63,048 nt of DNA from the NCBI GenBank assembly GCA_934102255.1, contig CAKOSN010000007.1, positions 1 to 63,048 of the forward strand. Direction: 5' to 3'. Below, in pieces: positions 1 to 6,951 of the stretch. Position 1 is the first letter of the stretch, and each line of letters opens with the position of its first letter. The position numbers and the translations under genes are program-made. The notes below the pieces were generated by a model. That model was given only the letters and a program-made list of their open reading frames with translations, was not told the origin of the DNA and made no database searches. The DNA comes from an uncultured Bacilli bacterium (lineage in GTDB: Bacteria > Bacillota_I > Bacilli_A > RF39 > UBA660).

Positions 1-28
1 TTTCGATAATTTTGTTTTTCTCTAACAT
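1..28 (-). CDS. Rpn-family nuclease, N-terminal fragment (cut by window edge)
   Basis: Only the first nine codons are inside the window. They read MLEKNKIIE, identical to the start of the Rpn-family gene at 10336-11262, and the upstream 150 bases are also nearly identical (window base 1 corresponds to base 11235). The rest of the gene lies to the left. It points away from the avd-RT genes, as the other Rpn copies point away from template-repeat cassettes. Confidence 0.75.
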
Positions 29-180
29 TGCAAACCTCCTCTTGTATTTTTAAAACAAATTTCATAGTATCACCTCCAAACTATGAAGAGTATTATTTAC
101 CCTCCTAATTATATATATTGGTAAGTGAAGTCTAATTTCCTTCAAAAATTTACATATTTTGCTAAAAATTAACAATTTTT
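29..180 (-). repeat. Rpn leader repeat, copy a
   Basis: About 150 bases upstream of the Rpn fragment, nearly identical to 11263-11415 and recognisable also at 5498-5620 and 39110-39265. Shared blocks include CCTCCTAATTATATATATTGG, followed by a T-rich stretch with TCTAATTTCCTTC and TTTTGCTAAAAA. It probably carries the Rpn promoter and 5' UTR. The DGR genes begin directly beyond it. Confidence 0.75.
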
Positions 181-260
181 AATCAAATTAGACATAATAT
201 TGACATATTAATATAAAAATTAAGACTTTTTATTTTTGTAAATAATGTCTAAAAAATGGT

Positions 261-288
261 TTGCTAAAAATAAATATGGTGTTATAAT
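261..288 (+). promoter_or_regulatory. Sigma70-type promoter of the avd-RT operon
   Basis: TTGCTA (261-266), a 16-base spacer and a perfect TATAAT (283-288) precede the avd gene. A transcript would start near 295, leaving a very short leader. ATG AGT GTA ACT GAC AAT TAA at 295-315 could be a tiny upstream reading frame, and no clear Shine-Dalgarno is seen before the avd ATG. Confidence 0.6.
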
Positions 289-319
289 GAGAATATGAGT
301 GTAACTGACAATTAAATTA

Positions 320-676
320 ATGGAAATAAAATTCAAATTATTATCGCAAACAGAGAAGGCTTTAGCATACCTAAATAGGTTGCTTCCTAACTTACCTAAG
401 AAGGCTAGTAATCTAAAACGGCATATTGAAGATTGTCAATATGACATGATGGAAAATATATTTGGATATAATCTCCAAAAGACTAATAGAATAAAAGAAA
501 AATATCTTTATGACTACTTAGTAAAACTATCAATGTATGATTATTATGCTAGGGAACTATATCATAAAAAATATATTAGTTCTCATCAATTAGAGTGCTT
601 ATCTAATATAATAATAGAAGCTAGAAAGATTGCCTATGGTATCATTAGAAGTTTTGAATCTAAAGAACAAATCTAG
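320..676 (+). CDS. avd: DGR accessory variability determinant (Avd-like four-helix protein)
   Basis: A 118-residue, lysine-rich, almost wholly helical protein, the size of the Avd family (about 120-130 residues, four-helix bundle related to the S23 intervening-sequence protein fold). In known DGRs Avd is pentameric, binds the reverse transcriptase and the template RNA, and is essential for adenine-mutagenic cDNA synthesis. Visible heptad-like blocks run through residues 5-30, 35-55, 60-85 and 88-112. The gene sits immediately 5' of a DGR-type RT and overlaps it by about 40 bases, implying translational coupling. The identification rests on size, composition and position; the fold itself was not tested. 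Confidence 0.8.
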   Translation: MEIKFKLLSQTEKALAYLNRLLPNLPKKASNLKRHIEDCQYDMMENIFGYNLQKTNRIKEKYLYDYLVKLSMYDYYARELYHKKYISSHQLECLSNIIIEARKIAYGIIRSFESKEQI

Positions 677-1835
677 TCTTTATGATTCGATTGTAAATAT
701 TCCTTATATAGAAAATATGTATTACGAAGTTAGATTAAAAACTAAACATCGTAGTAAAATAGTTAATTTTGAAAATTTTTATATGAGTAATATAATTAAT
801 ATTTATGAAACATTAAAATTAAGGTGTTATAAACATAGTAATTATAATGTATTTTTAGTAAAAGAACCTAAATATAGAATTATTATGAGTGAGAATATCT
901 TTGATAAGGTAGTAAATCATTTAATAAGTGAATATATATTATTACCCTTAATAGAGCCTCGTTTAATTGAAATGAATGTAGCAACCAGAAGAGAAAAAGG
1001 GTTAAAATCAGGACTTATGTATACTAAGAAATATATAAATGCTTTAAGAAGAGATAATCCTAATTTTTATATATTAAAGTGTGATATACATAAATATTTC
1101 TATAGCATTAATCATGATATATTAATAGATAAATTAAGAAGAATATTACCAGATGAAGAAGTAATTGATGTTATTAAAAGTATTTTAACTTCGACTTATC
1201 AAAATAATACTAATAAACAAATAAAAGATTTAGTAGATAAAGAAAGTGCTATCTTAAAAAAAGCTAATAATCCTTATATGAAGAAAAGATTTGAAGAATT
1301 AAGTACTATTCCTTATTATGAGCTAGGAAAAGGTTTACCAATAGGTAATATGACTAGTCAGTTATTTGCTATTTATTATTTAAATGATTTGGACCATTTT
1401 ATTAAGGAAAAGTTACATATTAAGTATTATATAAGATATATGGATGATTTTATTCTTATGCATCCTGATAAAGAGTATTTAAAGTATTGTTTAAAAGAAA
1501 TAGAGAAAAAGGTAGATGAGGTTAAATTAAAATTAAATAATAAAACGAAAATTATTTCTATGAAAGATGGATTGAATTTCTTGGGATATCGTTTTGTTAT
1601 AAAGAATAATAAATTATTGGTACTTATTAATAGTCAAACGAAAAGAAGAATAACACATAAGTTAAATAAATTATCTAAAAATCCGCCAGAAAATTATGAG
1701 AGTGTTTTAGCTAGTTATAAAGGTTATTTAAGTAATTGCTGTAGTGGTTCTTTTATAAGAAGTCATTCTTGGTTTGATGGTATTGATATGAAAGTTAAAA
1801 AGAAAAAAACTAATGAAGTAATAGTTAGTAATTAA
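636..1835 (+). CDS. Diversity-generating retroelement reverse transcriptase
   Basis: About 399 residues. The RT palm motifs appear in order: KCDIHKYFYSI (catalytic Asp of motif A, near residue 150), GLPIGNMTSQLFA (near 235-245) and YIRYMDDFILMH (motif C, near 268). The IGNxxSQ form replaces the QGxxxSP found in group II intron and retroviral RTs and is the accepted signature of DGR RTs. FLGYRF follows near residue 315 (motif E region). The C-terminus is short and basic with no endonuclease domain. I chose ATG 636 (AGAAAG seven bases upstream) over TTG 630. In this family the enzyme copies a template-repeat RNA with mutation at adenines and the cDNA replaces the variable repeat. Here its templates are the ten downstream cassettes rather than an adjacent TR. 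Confidence 0.95.
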   Translation: MVSLEVLNLKNKSSLYDSIVNIPYIENMYYEVRLKTKHRSKIVNFENFYMSNIINIYETLKLRCYKHSNYNVFLVKEPKYRIIMSENIFDKVVNHLISEYILLPLIEPRLIEMNVATRREKGLKSGLMYTKKYINALRRDNPNFYILKCDIHKYFYSINHDILIDKLRRILPDEEVIDVIKSILTSTYQNNTNKQIKDLVDKESAILKKANNPYMKKRFEELSTIPYYELGKGLPIGNMTSQLFAIYYLNDLDHFIKEKLHIKYYIRYMDDFILMHPDKEYLKYCLKEIEKKVDEVKLKLNNKTKIISMKDGLNFLGYRFVIKNNKLLVLINSQTKRRITHKLNKLSKNPPENYESVLASYKGYLSNCCSGSFIRSHSWFDGIDMKVKKKKTNEVIVSN

Positions 1836-1849
1836 AAGGAAGTAGTAGT

Positions 1850-2227
1850 ATGTTTATAAAATTATATAAAAATGATGGTAAATTTATTGTTTGCTATAAT
1901 GACGATGCTTATATTTTACATAGTATCTTTGGTTATAAATTAGTTGGAGAAGGAAAAAATGATAAGTTAGGTTTTCCAAGTACGGTAATAGATAAGATAA
2001 CGGAAAAACTAGATAGTTTAATGATTAATTATGAAATATATTATAAAAAAGAATTAGAAAGTTCTAAAGATTTTAAAAAGAAAAATAGTTATCAGAAGTA
2101 TTTAGATTTAGGTTTATTACAGGTAGAAGTAGATAAAAAGGTTGATTTAATTAAGTATAAACTTAGTAGATTAGATTTAAAAGATGTAAATAAAGAATTA
2201 GAAAAAATACTTGATATTCTGAAATAA
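1850..2227 (+). CDS. Small DGR-associated protein, possibly MutS-like (MSL) accessory
   Basis: A 125-residue protein 14 bases after the RT stop, preceded by AGGAAG. Its first 65 residues (FIVCYNDDAYILHSIFGYKL ... LGFPSTVIDKITEKLDSL ... YEI) resemble the mismatch-recognition domain I of MutS, in which a core strand and the helix after 'P-x-x-x-(L/I)DKY(L/I)xKL' are followed by a 'YKVAI'-like strand. The remainder is lysine-rich helix. A MutS-like accessory ORF (MSL) is one of the described accessory types of DGRs besides Avd and HRDC. The assignment is inference from weak similarity plus position; otherwise it would be an unrecognised protein of the DGR operon. Confidence 0.5.
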   Translation: MFIKLYKNDGKFIVCYNDDAYILHSIFGYKLVGEGKNDKLGFPSTVIDKITEKLDSLMINYEIYYKKELESSKDFKKKNSYQKYLDLGLLQVEVDKKVDLIKYKLSRLDLKDVNKELEKILDILK

Positions 2228-2292
2228 GATTTACTTTTTTAGGATTATGTGTTATTTTAGTAATAGATAAAATAGAGGAGTATTGAAGTGTT

Positions 2293-4332
2293 ATGAATGA
2301 TAAGAGAATGAAAAAAAAGACACCGAATAAATACCATGTTTTTATGCTGGTGTTAACTTGCTGCGTTGTTGGTTTATCGATAATAGGGGTATCTTACGCT
2401 TACTGGCGTTTTACTTATATTGGTGAGAAAACTAATAATGCGACTTCAGGATGTTTTAATATAGAACTGACTGATCAAAAAGATGAAATTAATTTAACTA
2501 ATGCTTATCCAATTACGGATGAGGAAGGTTTGAAGTTAAAACCATTTAGTTTTACTTTAAAAAATACTTGTAGTATCTTTGCACATTATTATGTTAATTT
2601 AGAGATGTTAGATGGTACTACTTTAAATAGTAAATGGGTTGCTACTAAAATAAATAGTGATGCGATTACTACACTTGATAAATATAAGAGTGCTACTACA
2701 ACAATTAGTGGTTCCACAGAATCAAGAACGATTGCAGAAGGATATTTAGGTTCTGATGATACAGTTGATTATACAGTATCTTTCTGGATGGATGAGGATG
2801 CTACTATTAATGATGATGTTATGAATAAGGTTTTTAAATCTAAAGTAGTAATTGTTTCAGAACCGGGTAATTATAGTCCTGTAACGGCTGGTTATGCTAA
2901 GTTAGGTGATGCTATCTTAGCAAATGAATATCAAACTACACCGGCTATTGCTAAGACTAAGATTGCTGCTAAGCAAACGGTTGATGTTACTAATACGGCT
3001 CCGGTTATTAAATGGATAGAGAAGACAGGGAATACAACAAGTGCTTCTCCTGCAAAGCCTGCAGAGAGTGTTATAAATACTTATAATAAAAATACTGGTA
3101 CTGGGGATAAAACTACACAAGCCAGTAACTTAACTATGAATGATACTAAGTTAAAATTATATACTACTAAAACATTTAATAGTGAAACTGGTAGATATAC
3201 AATGGGTGGTCCAGTGTTCGTTGATCCAACAACAATAGATTTTAGTGGCGATACTAAGTATTATTATCAAAATGAATATATTAACTATAATAAGACGACC
3301 GGTAAACTTTATACTGTATCTGATAATGGAAGTAATACGATTAATTTAGTAACTGGGGCAACCAAAACTTCTAGTACCGGAAACTGGAATGGAGTTAAGT
3401 ATGATGCTGTTACTTATAAGTTGTCTTTAACTCAATTAACTGAAACAGAATTAGAAACTGATAAGTCTGATAAAGGATTATATCAGGCCACGGATGATTA
3501 TGGAACAACATATTTTTATCGTGGTAATGTAAAGAATAATATCGTTAAATTTGCTGGCTTTTATTGGCAAATTGTAAGAATTAATGGTGATGGTTCAATT
3601 AGATTAATGTATAATGGAACCGAAAAAAATGCCACTGGTGGAAAACAATTTATAGGTAATTCGAAATTTAATAGTAATTATAATGATCCTGCTTATGTTG
3701 GCTATATGTATGGTAATCCAGATGGAACAACTTTTGATGAAGTGCATAATAATACCAATAATTCAACAATAAAAACGGCAGTTGATAATTGGTATAAAAC
3801 CAATATTGAAGATAAAGGGTATAGTAGTTATATATCTAATGCCGTTGGTTTTTGTGGCGACCGTAGTTTTTATACCAACAATGGTGGTAGTGGTGGTGAT
3901 GGTGTTCAGACAGATAAAGATACAAGATTTGGGGCATTTGGTAGATATCAAGCTAATACTGCCCAGTTCACTTGTCCAGAACCGTCTAGAGATTTATATA
4001 CCACTACCGATTCTAGTATAGGTAATAAGGCTTTAACTTATCCGGTTGGGTTAATTACTTATGATGAATTAGTATTTGCTGGTATGGATCAAAGACATAC
4101 AAACAAATTATCTTGGGCTTATTCTACCCAACATTACTGGACAATGTCCCCTTCGTACTTTAGTGCGACGAGCGGCTATGCTAAGGAGTGGCGTCTTTAT
4201 AGCGCTGGCTACCTCAGCTACGGTTGGGGCGTCACTGACGGTATTGGTGCCCGCCCAGTTATCAATCTTAAATCTGATACTCTGATTACTGGAGGCATTG
4301 GAACAAGTTCAGACCCATTTGTAGTCGAATAA
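2293..4332 (+). CDS. DGR target: secreted surface protein with C-terminal variable repeat
   Basis: A 679-residue protein. Residues 1-14 are basic, about 15-37 form a hydrophobic signal/anchor segment ending SYAYWRF, and about 40-200 resemble the TasA/CalY (camelysin-like) exported proteins. A Thr/Asn/Lys-rich middle follows. From about residue 410 (AGFYWQIVRINGDGSIRLMYNG) comes a DUF6273/FGE-like domain of the C-type-lectin superfold, ending GARPVINLKSD. The variable repeat occupies residues about 619-656 (MSPSYFSATSGY ... GIGARP), the ligand-binding face in known DGR targets. Gene order avd-RT-MSL-target on one strand, plus a VR homologous to ten downstream TRs, makes this the diversified protein. 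The biological ligand is unknown. It is likely displayed at the cell surface. Confidence 0.92.
   Translation: MNDKRMKKKTPNKYHVFMLVLTCCVVGLSIIGVSYAYWRFTYIGEKTNNATSGCFNIELTDQKDEINLTNAYPITDEEGLKLKPFSFTLKNTCSIFAHYYVNLEMLDGTTLNSKWVATKINSDAITTLDKYKSATTTISGSTESRTIAEGYLGSDDTVDYTVSFWMDEDATINDDVMNKVFKSKVVIVSEPGNYSPVTAGYAKLGDAILANEYQTTPAIAKTKIAAKQTVDVTNTAPVIKWIEKTGNTTSASPAKPAESVINTYNKNTGTGDKTTQASNLTMNDTKLKLYTTKTFNSETGRYTMGGPVFVDPTTIDFSGDTKYYYQNEYINYNKTTGKLYTVSDNGSNTINLVTGATKTSSTGNWNGVKYDAVTYKLSLTQLTETELETDKSDKGLYQATDDYGTTYFYRGNVKNNIVKFAGFYWQIVRINGDGSIRLMYNGTEKNATGGKQFIGNSKFNSNYNDPAYVGYMYGNPDGTTFDEVHNNTNNSTIKTAVDNWYKTNIEDKGYSSYISNAVGFCGDRSFYTNNGGSGGDGVQTDKDTRFGAFGRYQANTAQFTCPEPSRDLYTTTDSSIGNKALTYPVGLITYDELVFAGMDQRHTNKLSWAYSTQHYWTMSPSYFSATSGYAKEWRLYSAGYLSYGWGVTDGIGARPVINLKSDTLITGGIGTSSDPFVVE
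4148..4258 (+). repeat. Variable repeat (VR) of the DGR
   Basis: A 111-base segment from CCCCTTCGTACTT to GGTGCCCGCCCAG, in frame in the target gene and homologous to ten non-coding template repeats downstream. Counting codons from CCT at 4150, codons 1-20 match TR6 and codons 21-36 match TR4. The only differences are at template adenines: AAT to AGT, TAT, CGT and TAT in the TR6 part; AAC to AGC, TAC, GGC and GAC, and AGT to GGT, in the TR4 part. All eight AAY codons of the inferred hybrid template are changed. The junction lies between 4195 and 4210, overlapping AGCGCTGG, which is invariant in all TRs. Confidence 0.95.
4246..4292 (+). promoter_or_regulatory. IMH-like GC-rich end of the VR with an adjacent hairpin
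   Basis: The VR ends in GGTGCCCGCCCAG, a conspicuous GC block shared with the TRs (TR3 lacks one C). It is followed by sequence that differs from the TRs (TTATCAAT versus ATTCCTAC), as expected for an initiation-of-mutagenic-homing boundary. CCAGTTATCA (4255-4264) pairs with TGATTACTGG (4283-4292) in nine of ten positions, giving a possible stem just 3' of the VR. In phage BPP-1 a hairpin downstream of the VR promotes homing; the loop here is longer (18 bases), so the role is inference. Confidence 0.5.
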
Positions 4333-4350
4333 AGATAAATAGAGTACTTA

Positions 4351-4397
4351 AGGCTAAGTCCCAAAATGAATCATCATTTTGGGACGCCTTTTTTTTA
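4351..4397 (+). terminator. Terminator of the DGR protein operon
   Basis: A perfect 12-base stem GTCCCAAAATGA / TCATTTTGGGAC (4358-4369 with 4374-4385), extended by AGGC/GCCT, followed by eight T. It lies 18 bases after the target stop codon. Confidence 0.9.
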
Positions 4398-4462
4398 TCG
4401 AAGATAATAAGTAGAGAAGTACCAATTAAACAAATTATTTGGCAGATACTTGATAGAGAGAG

Positions 4463-4499
4463 TCTGCCGTTTTGCTTCTACAAAAAGCAAAACGGCAGA
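4463..4499. repeat. Perfect 15-base inverted repeat
   Basis: TCTGCCGTTTTGCTT (4463-4477) and its exact complement (4485-4499) enclose a seven-base loop, with no T-run on the forward side. It lies between the DGR operon terminator and the next hairpin, so three strong hairpins are stacked in 200 bases. It could be an extra terminator or a remnant of a mobile-element end; the sequence does not decide. Confidence 0.6.
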
Positions 4500-4510
4500 G
4501 AATTTCAAAG

Positions 4511-4540
4511 CAAAAGCACGACTAAATAGTCGTGCTTTTG
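4511..4540. terminator. Hairpin at the 3' end of an Rpn gene
   Basis: CAAAAGCACGACTA (4511-4524) pairs perfectly with TAGTCGTGCTTTTG (4527-4540). On the minus strand it follows the stop codon of the Rpn gene that ends at 4565, with a CTTTGAAATTCTC tail, so it probably terminates that gene. The forward strand has TTTTG after the stem. Confidence 0.6.
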
Positions 4541-4564
4541 TCAGGTATTTTGATGATTAGAAAA

Positions 4565-5476
4565 TTAATCTTCTTTTCTTAATTTATCAATTTCAGCAAT
4601 TGATAGTTTAGTGGTCTCAACGATTTGCTCGTTAGTTAATCCAATTTTAATCATATTTTTAGCAATGTCTATAGCAGTCTTTTTTGAACCTTGTTCAATA
4701 CCTTGCTCGATACCGGCTTCATGCGCCTCTTTAAGCTCAGTGTTTCTAATCATTTCGTGCATATTTTCTTGGTCAAACATTGTTACCATTTCATCTTCAC
4801 TAGATAATTCTTTGGCTCTGCTAATAAAATTTTTTGATTCTTCCTTTGTCATAAAACGGTCAGTCTCCTTTTTTAAATCTGACAATTTGGTGGCTGTAAG
4901 TATTCGACATATTATAGCCATCTTTTTCTCAAATTCATTAAGACAATTATAACGCTTATCTAAGGCTTTGGCTATATTAACATTGAGAACTTTAACAACT
5001 TTTGTAACAGTTTCATCGTCTTGATTTTTTAAATAGCAAATGTCTATGAAATTTTTCTGAGACTTATTAGTATTATTAAAGTTAACCAAAATGGTTGACT
5101 TGATATTACTATAAGTAGTATCACCAGACTTTAAGGCTCCTGATGCTACTTTAAATAGATAAATATAATTTCTATCGAGCATTGCTTTTTTAGAATTCAT
5201 CTCGACAGTAATTTTAATTCCATTATAATCAAGTAAGACATCGACATGACTGTCCATGTCTTTATAATGTTTCTTTAATAATTCTTTTGATAAGTGTTTA
5301 ACTTTACCTTTAACTTCATCAAGGCTTTTATCCATAATAATAGATACAATAAATTCTACCAAAGGCATTCCTTCGTCTGCCCCAAGCATACTCCGATAAA
5401 TAGGGTCAAATAACATTGATATAATTTCATCTTTTTTTTCACCTCCTGTTGTTTCCTTAATAAATATTTCATCCAT
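4565..5476 (-). CDS. Rpn-family PD-(D/E)XK nuclease / putative transposase (copy b)
   Basis: 303 residues. The N-terminal half holds the nuclease core: a conserved MLGADEGMPLVEFIVSIIMD helix region, then DSHVDVLLDYNG (predicted catalytic Asp) and VEMNSKK (the E-x-N/K strand), near residues 90-115. The C-terminal region carries the AHEAGIEQGIEQGSKK repeat and a helical tail with a 'T..SI.EI..L' motif typical of Rpn/PDDEXK_2 proteins. E. coli Rpn proteins promote RecA-independent recombination and cut DNA. It points away from TR cassette 1, with the shared Rpn leader and then the cassette promoter directly upstream. It is one of four paralogues here and is quite diverged from copies c and d. 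Confidence 0.8.
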   Translation of the reverse strand: MDEIFIKETTGGEKKDEIISMLFDPIYRSMLGADEGMPLVEFIVSIIMDKSLDEVKGKVKHLSKELLKKHYKDMDSHVDVLLDYNGIKITVEMNSKKAMLDRNYIYLFKVASGALKSGDTTYSNIKSTILVNFNNTNKSQKNFIDICYLKNQDDETVTKVVKVLNVNIAKALDKRYNCLNEFEKKMAIICRILTATKLSDLKKETDRFMTKEESKNFISRAKELSSEDEMVTMFDQENMHEMIRNTELKEAHEAGIEQGIEQGSKKTAIDIAKNMIKIGLTNEQIVETTKLSIAEIDKLRKED

Positions 5477-5497
5477 ATAAGGACCTACTTTCTAGGG

Positions 5498-5620
5498 AAG
5501 GTATCATTTACCCTCCTAATTATATATATTGGTAATAAAGGTCTAATTTCCTTCAAAAATTGATATATTTTGCTAAAAAGTTACAATTTTTTTAAAAGAG
5601 TTGGATAAAAGTTATCTTTT
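5498..5620 (-). repeat. Rpn leader repeat, copy b
   Basis: Shares with the copies at 29-180, 11263-11445 and 39110-39265 the blocks CCTCCTAATTATATATATTGG, TCTAATTTCCTTCAAAAAT and TTTTGCTAAAAAGTTACA, then GATAAAAGTTATCTTTT. It separates the divergent Rpn gene from the -10 box of TR cassette 1. Confidence 0.75.
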
Positions 5621-5646
5621 GGTGAAAAATATAATATAATGGAATG

Positions 5647-6033
5647 GAAGACGAGAAAAAGTCTTTTGGTTTTACCTATAACTTTCATTGCCGTTTGCAG
5701 CGCTTACTTTGTCCCCTTCGAACTTTGATGCGACAAGCGGCGCTGCTAATGAGTGAAATTTGAATAGCGCTGGCAACCTCAATCCTTGGTGAAACGTTAA
5801 CAACATTCTTGGTGCCCGCCCAGATTCCTACTACGATAGATTTAGATTTATGACACTAGTGATTAATGGCTACGGCTATTAATATAAGAAGTAATTTTCT
5901 TTTTGAAAAATAATCTATTTATAGATTGGAAACAAGGTTTAACCATGGCCTTAGCCTAAAGATATGATGTAGATACTATTAGACTTGATTTAATAGTTAA
6001 AAACTATGTTAGGCTCTCTTCGGAGAGTTTTTT
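5647..6033 (+). ncRNA. DGR template RNA cassette 1 (TR1 at 5713-5823)
   Basis: The -10 box TATAAT is at 5635-5640. A 5' hairpin (AAGAC ... GTCTT) is followed by the 111-base TR (CCCCTTCGAACTT ... GCCCGCCCAG) and a conserved 3' domain that includes TCTAT/ATAGA and the nested stem ACTATTA/TAATAGT inside GATGTAG/CTATGTT. The terminator is CTCTC-TTCG-GAGAG plus six T (6014-6033). Read in VR phase the template has nine AAY codons and two TGA triplets (codons 14 and 26), which become sense codons only if the adenine is mutated. It shares with cassette 2 a variant of the segment right after the TR (TTTAGATTTATGACACTAG), unlike cassettes 3-10. Confidence 0.88.
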
Positions 6034-6071
6034 GGTAGATTAAAATAAATGTTTTGTATTATAATAGAAGT

Positions 6072-6440
6072 GGAGTTTAAGTACTCTAGAGAAAGTCTAA
6101 AAGAGCTATGGGATTACCTTGTCCCCTTCGAACTTTGATGCGACATGGGGCAATGCTAATGAGTGGAATTTGAATAGCGCTGGCAACCTCAATCCTTGGT
6201 GAAACGTTAACAACATTCTTGGTGCCCGCCCAGATTCCTACTACGATAGATTTAGATTTATGACACTAGTGATTAATGGCTATGGCTATTAATATAAGAA
6301 GTAATTTTCCTTTTGGAAAATAATCTATTTATAGATTGGAAATAAGGCTTTTTCTGGGAATATGTTCCTAAATAAATAGCATAGATATTATTAGACAAGT
6401 TTTAATAATTAGACACTGTGCTAGCTCTCTTCGGAGAGTT
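6072..6440 (+). ncRNA. DGR template RNA cassette 2 (TR2 at 6123-6233)
   Basis: The -10 box TATAAT is at 6060-6065, starting about 27 bases after the cassette 1 terminator. TR2 differs from TR1 at codons 8 (TGG for AGC), 10 (AAT for GCT) and 14 (TGG for TGA). It has ten AAY codons and one TGA (codon 26). The 3' domain keeps nested stems with different bases: ATTATTA/TAATAAT inside AGCATAG/CTGTGCT. The terminal hairpin CTCTC-TTCG-GAGAG (6425-6438) has lost its T-run (TTAGGGC follows), where the later insertion joins. Confidence 0.85.
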
Positions 6441-6523
6441 AGGGCAACTGCATAAAAAAATAATACAATTAATATTCAAGTGGAACAACACTGAATATTA
6501 ATTTTTTAATGTTATTAAGGTAT

Positions 6524-6795
6524 GATTATGCAAAGTAAGTTTTTTATTGAAACTTAACTTGGTATTAAAAGAATCATGATTCGTAAGATTATAACAAATT
6601 TTACGAATTGTGAACACCTTTTTCCACAATTTTTTAGCAATATTCTTTTGGCAACCTATTGCGTCAATAGTAATAATACAACCCTCAATATTAATTAAAT
6701 ATAGTCATTACAATACAATCGATAAGCTCATGCTTGAAACCTCTTGGGTCCCTTGTATCTGTTAATTCGTTAAAATATATAATCAAATCATTCAT
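6524..6795 (-). pseudogene. ISAs1-family transposase remnant
   Basis: On the minus strand from ATG at 6793-6795 the reading is MNDLIIYFNELTDTRDPRG then FKHELIDCIVMTIFN and a stop. A frame change and a large internal deletion lead to INIEGCIITIDAIGCQKNIA and KKLWKKV. Both pieces match ISAs1 ('H-repeat') transposases, whose DDE core has the TIDA(M)GCQKxIA block. No full-length copy and no clear terminal repeats are present. The N-terminal part recurs at 8340-8426. Confidence 0.7.
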
Positions 6796-6951
6796 TTTTT
6801 TTAACTACCTTCCATTTATTTATCGTATTTTCAGCAGATATCAAAATTTTATTGACTTTTTTATGTGGACGCCCTAATCTCCAAAAAATTCACATTGACT
6901 TCTATTTAATAGTATGATACGATACTGACCATTAAAAAAGGCGGTGTAAAT

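Noticed and set aside
4076..4285. Second reading frame across the VR, and another at 3782-4021
   Set aside because: They lie inside the target gene in another phase, without ribosome sites; the target frame carries the domain homology.
5713..5823. TGA read as Trp (mycoplasma code) because of TGA in TR1 and TR2
   Set aside because: Many genes here end in TGA with overlapping starts (for example alpha-gamma at 22481-22484) and use TGG for Trp; the TRs are not translated.
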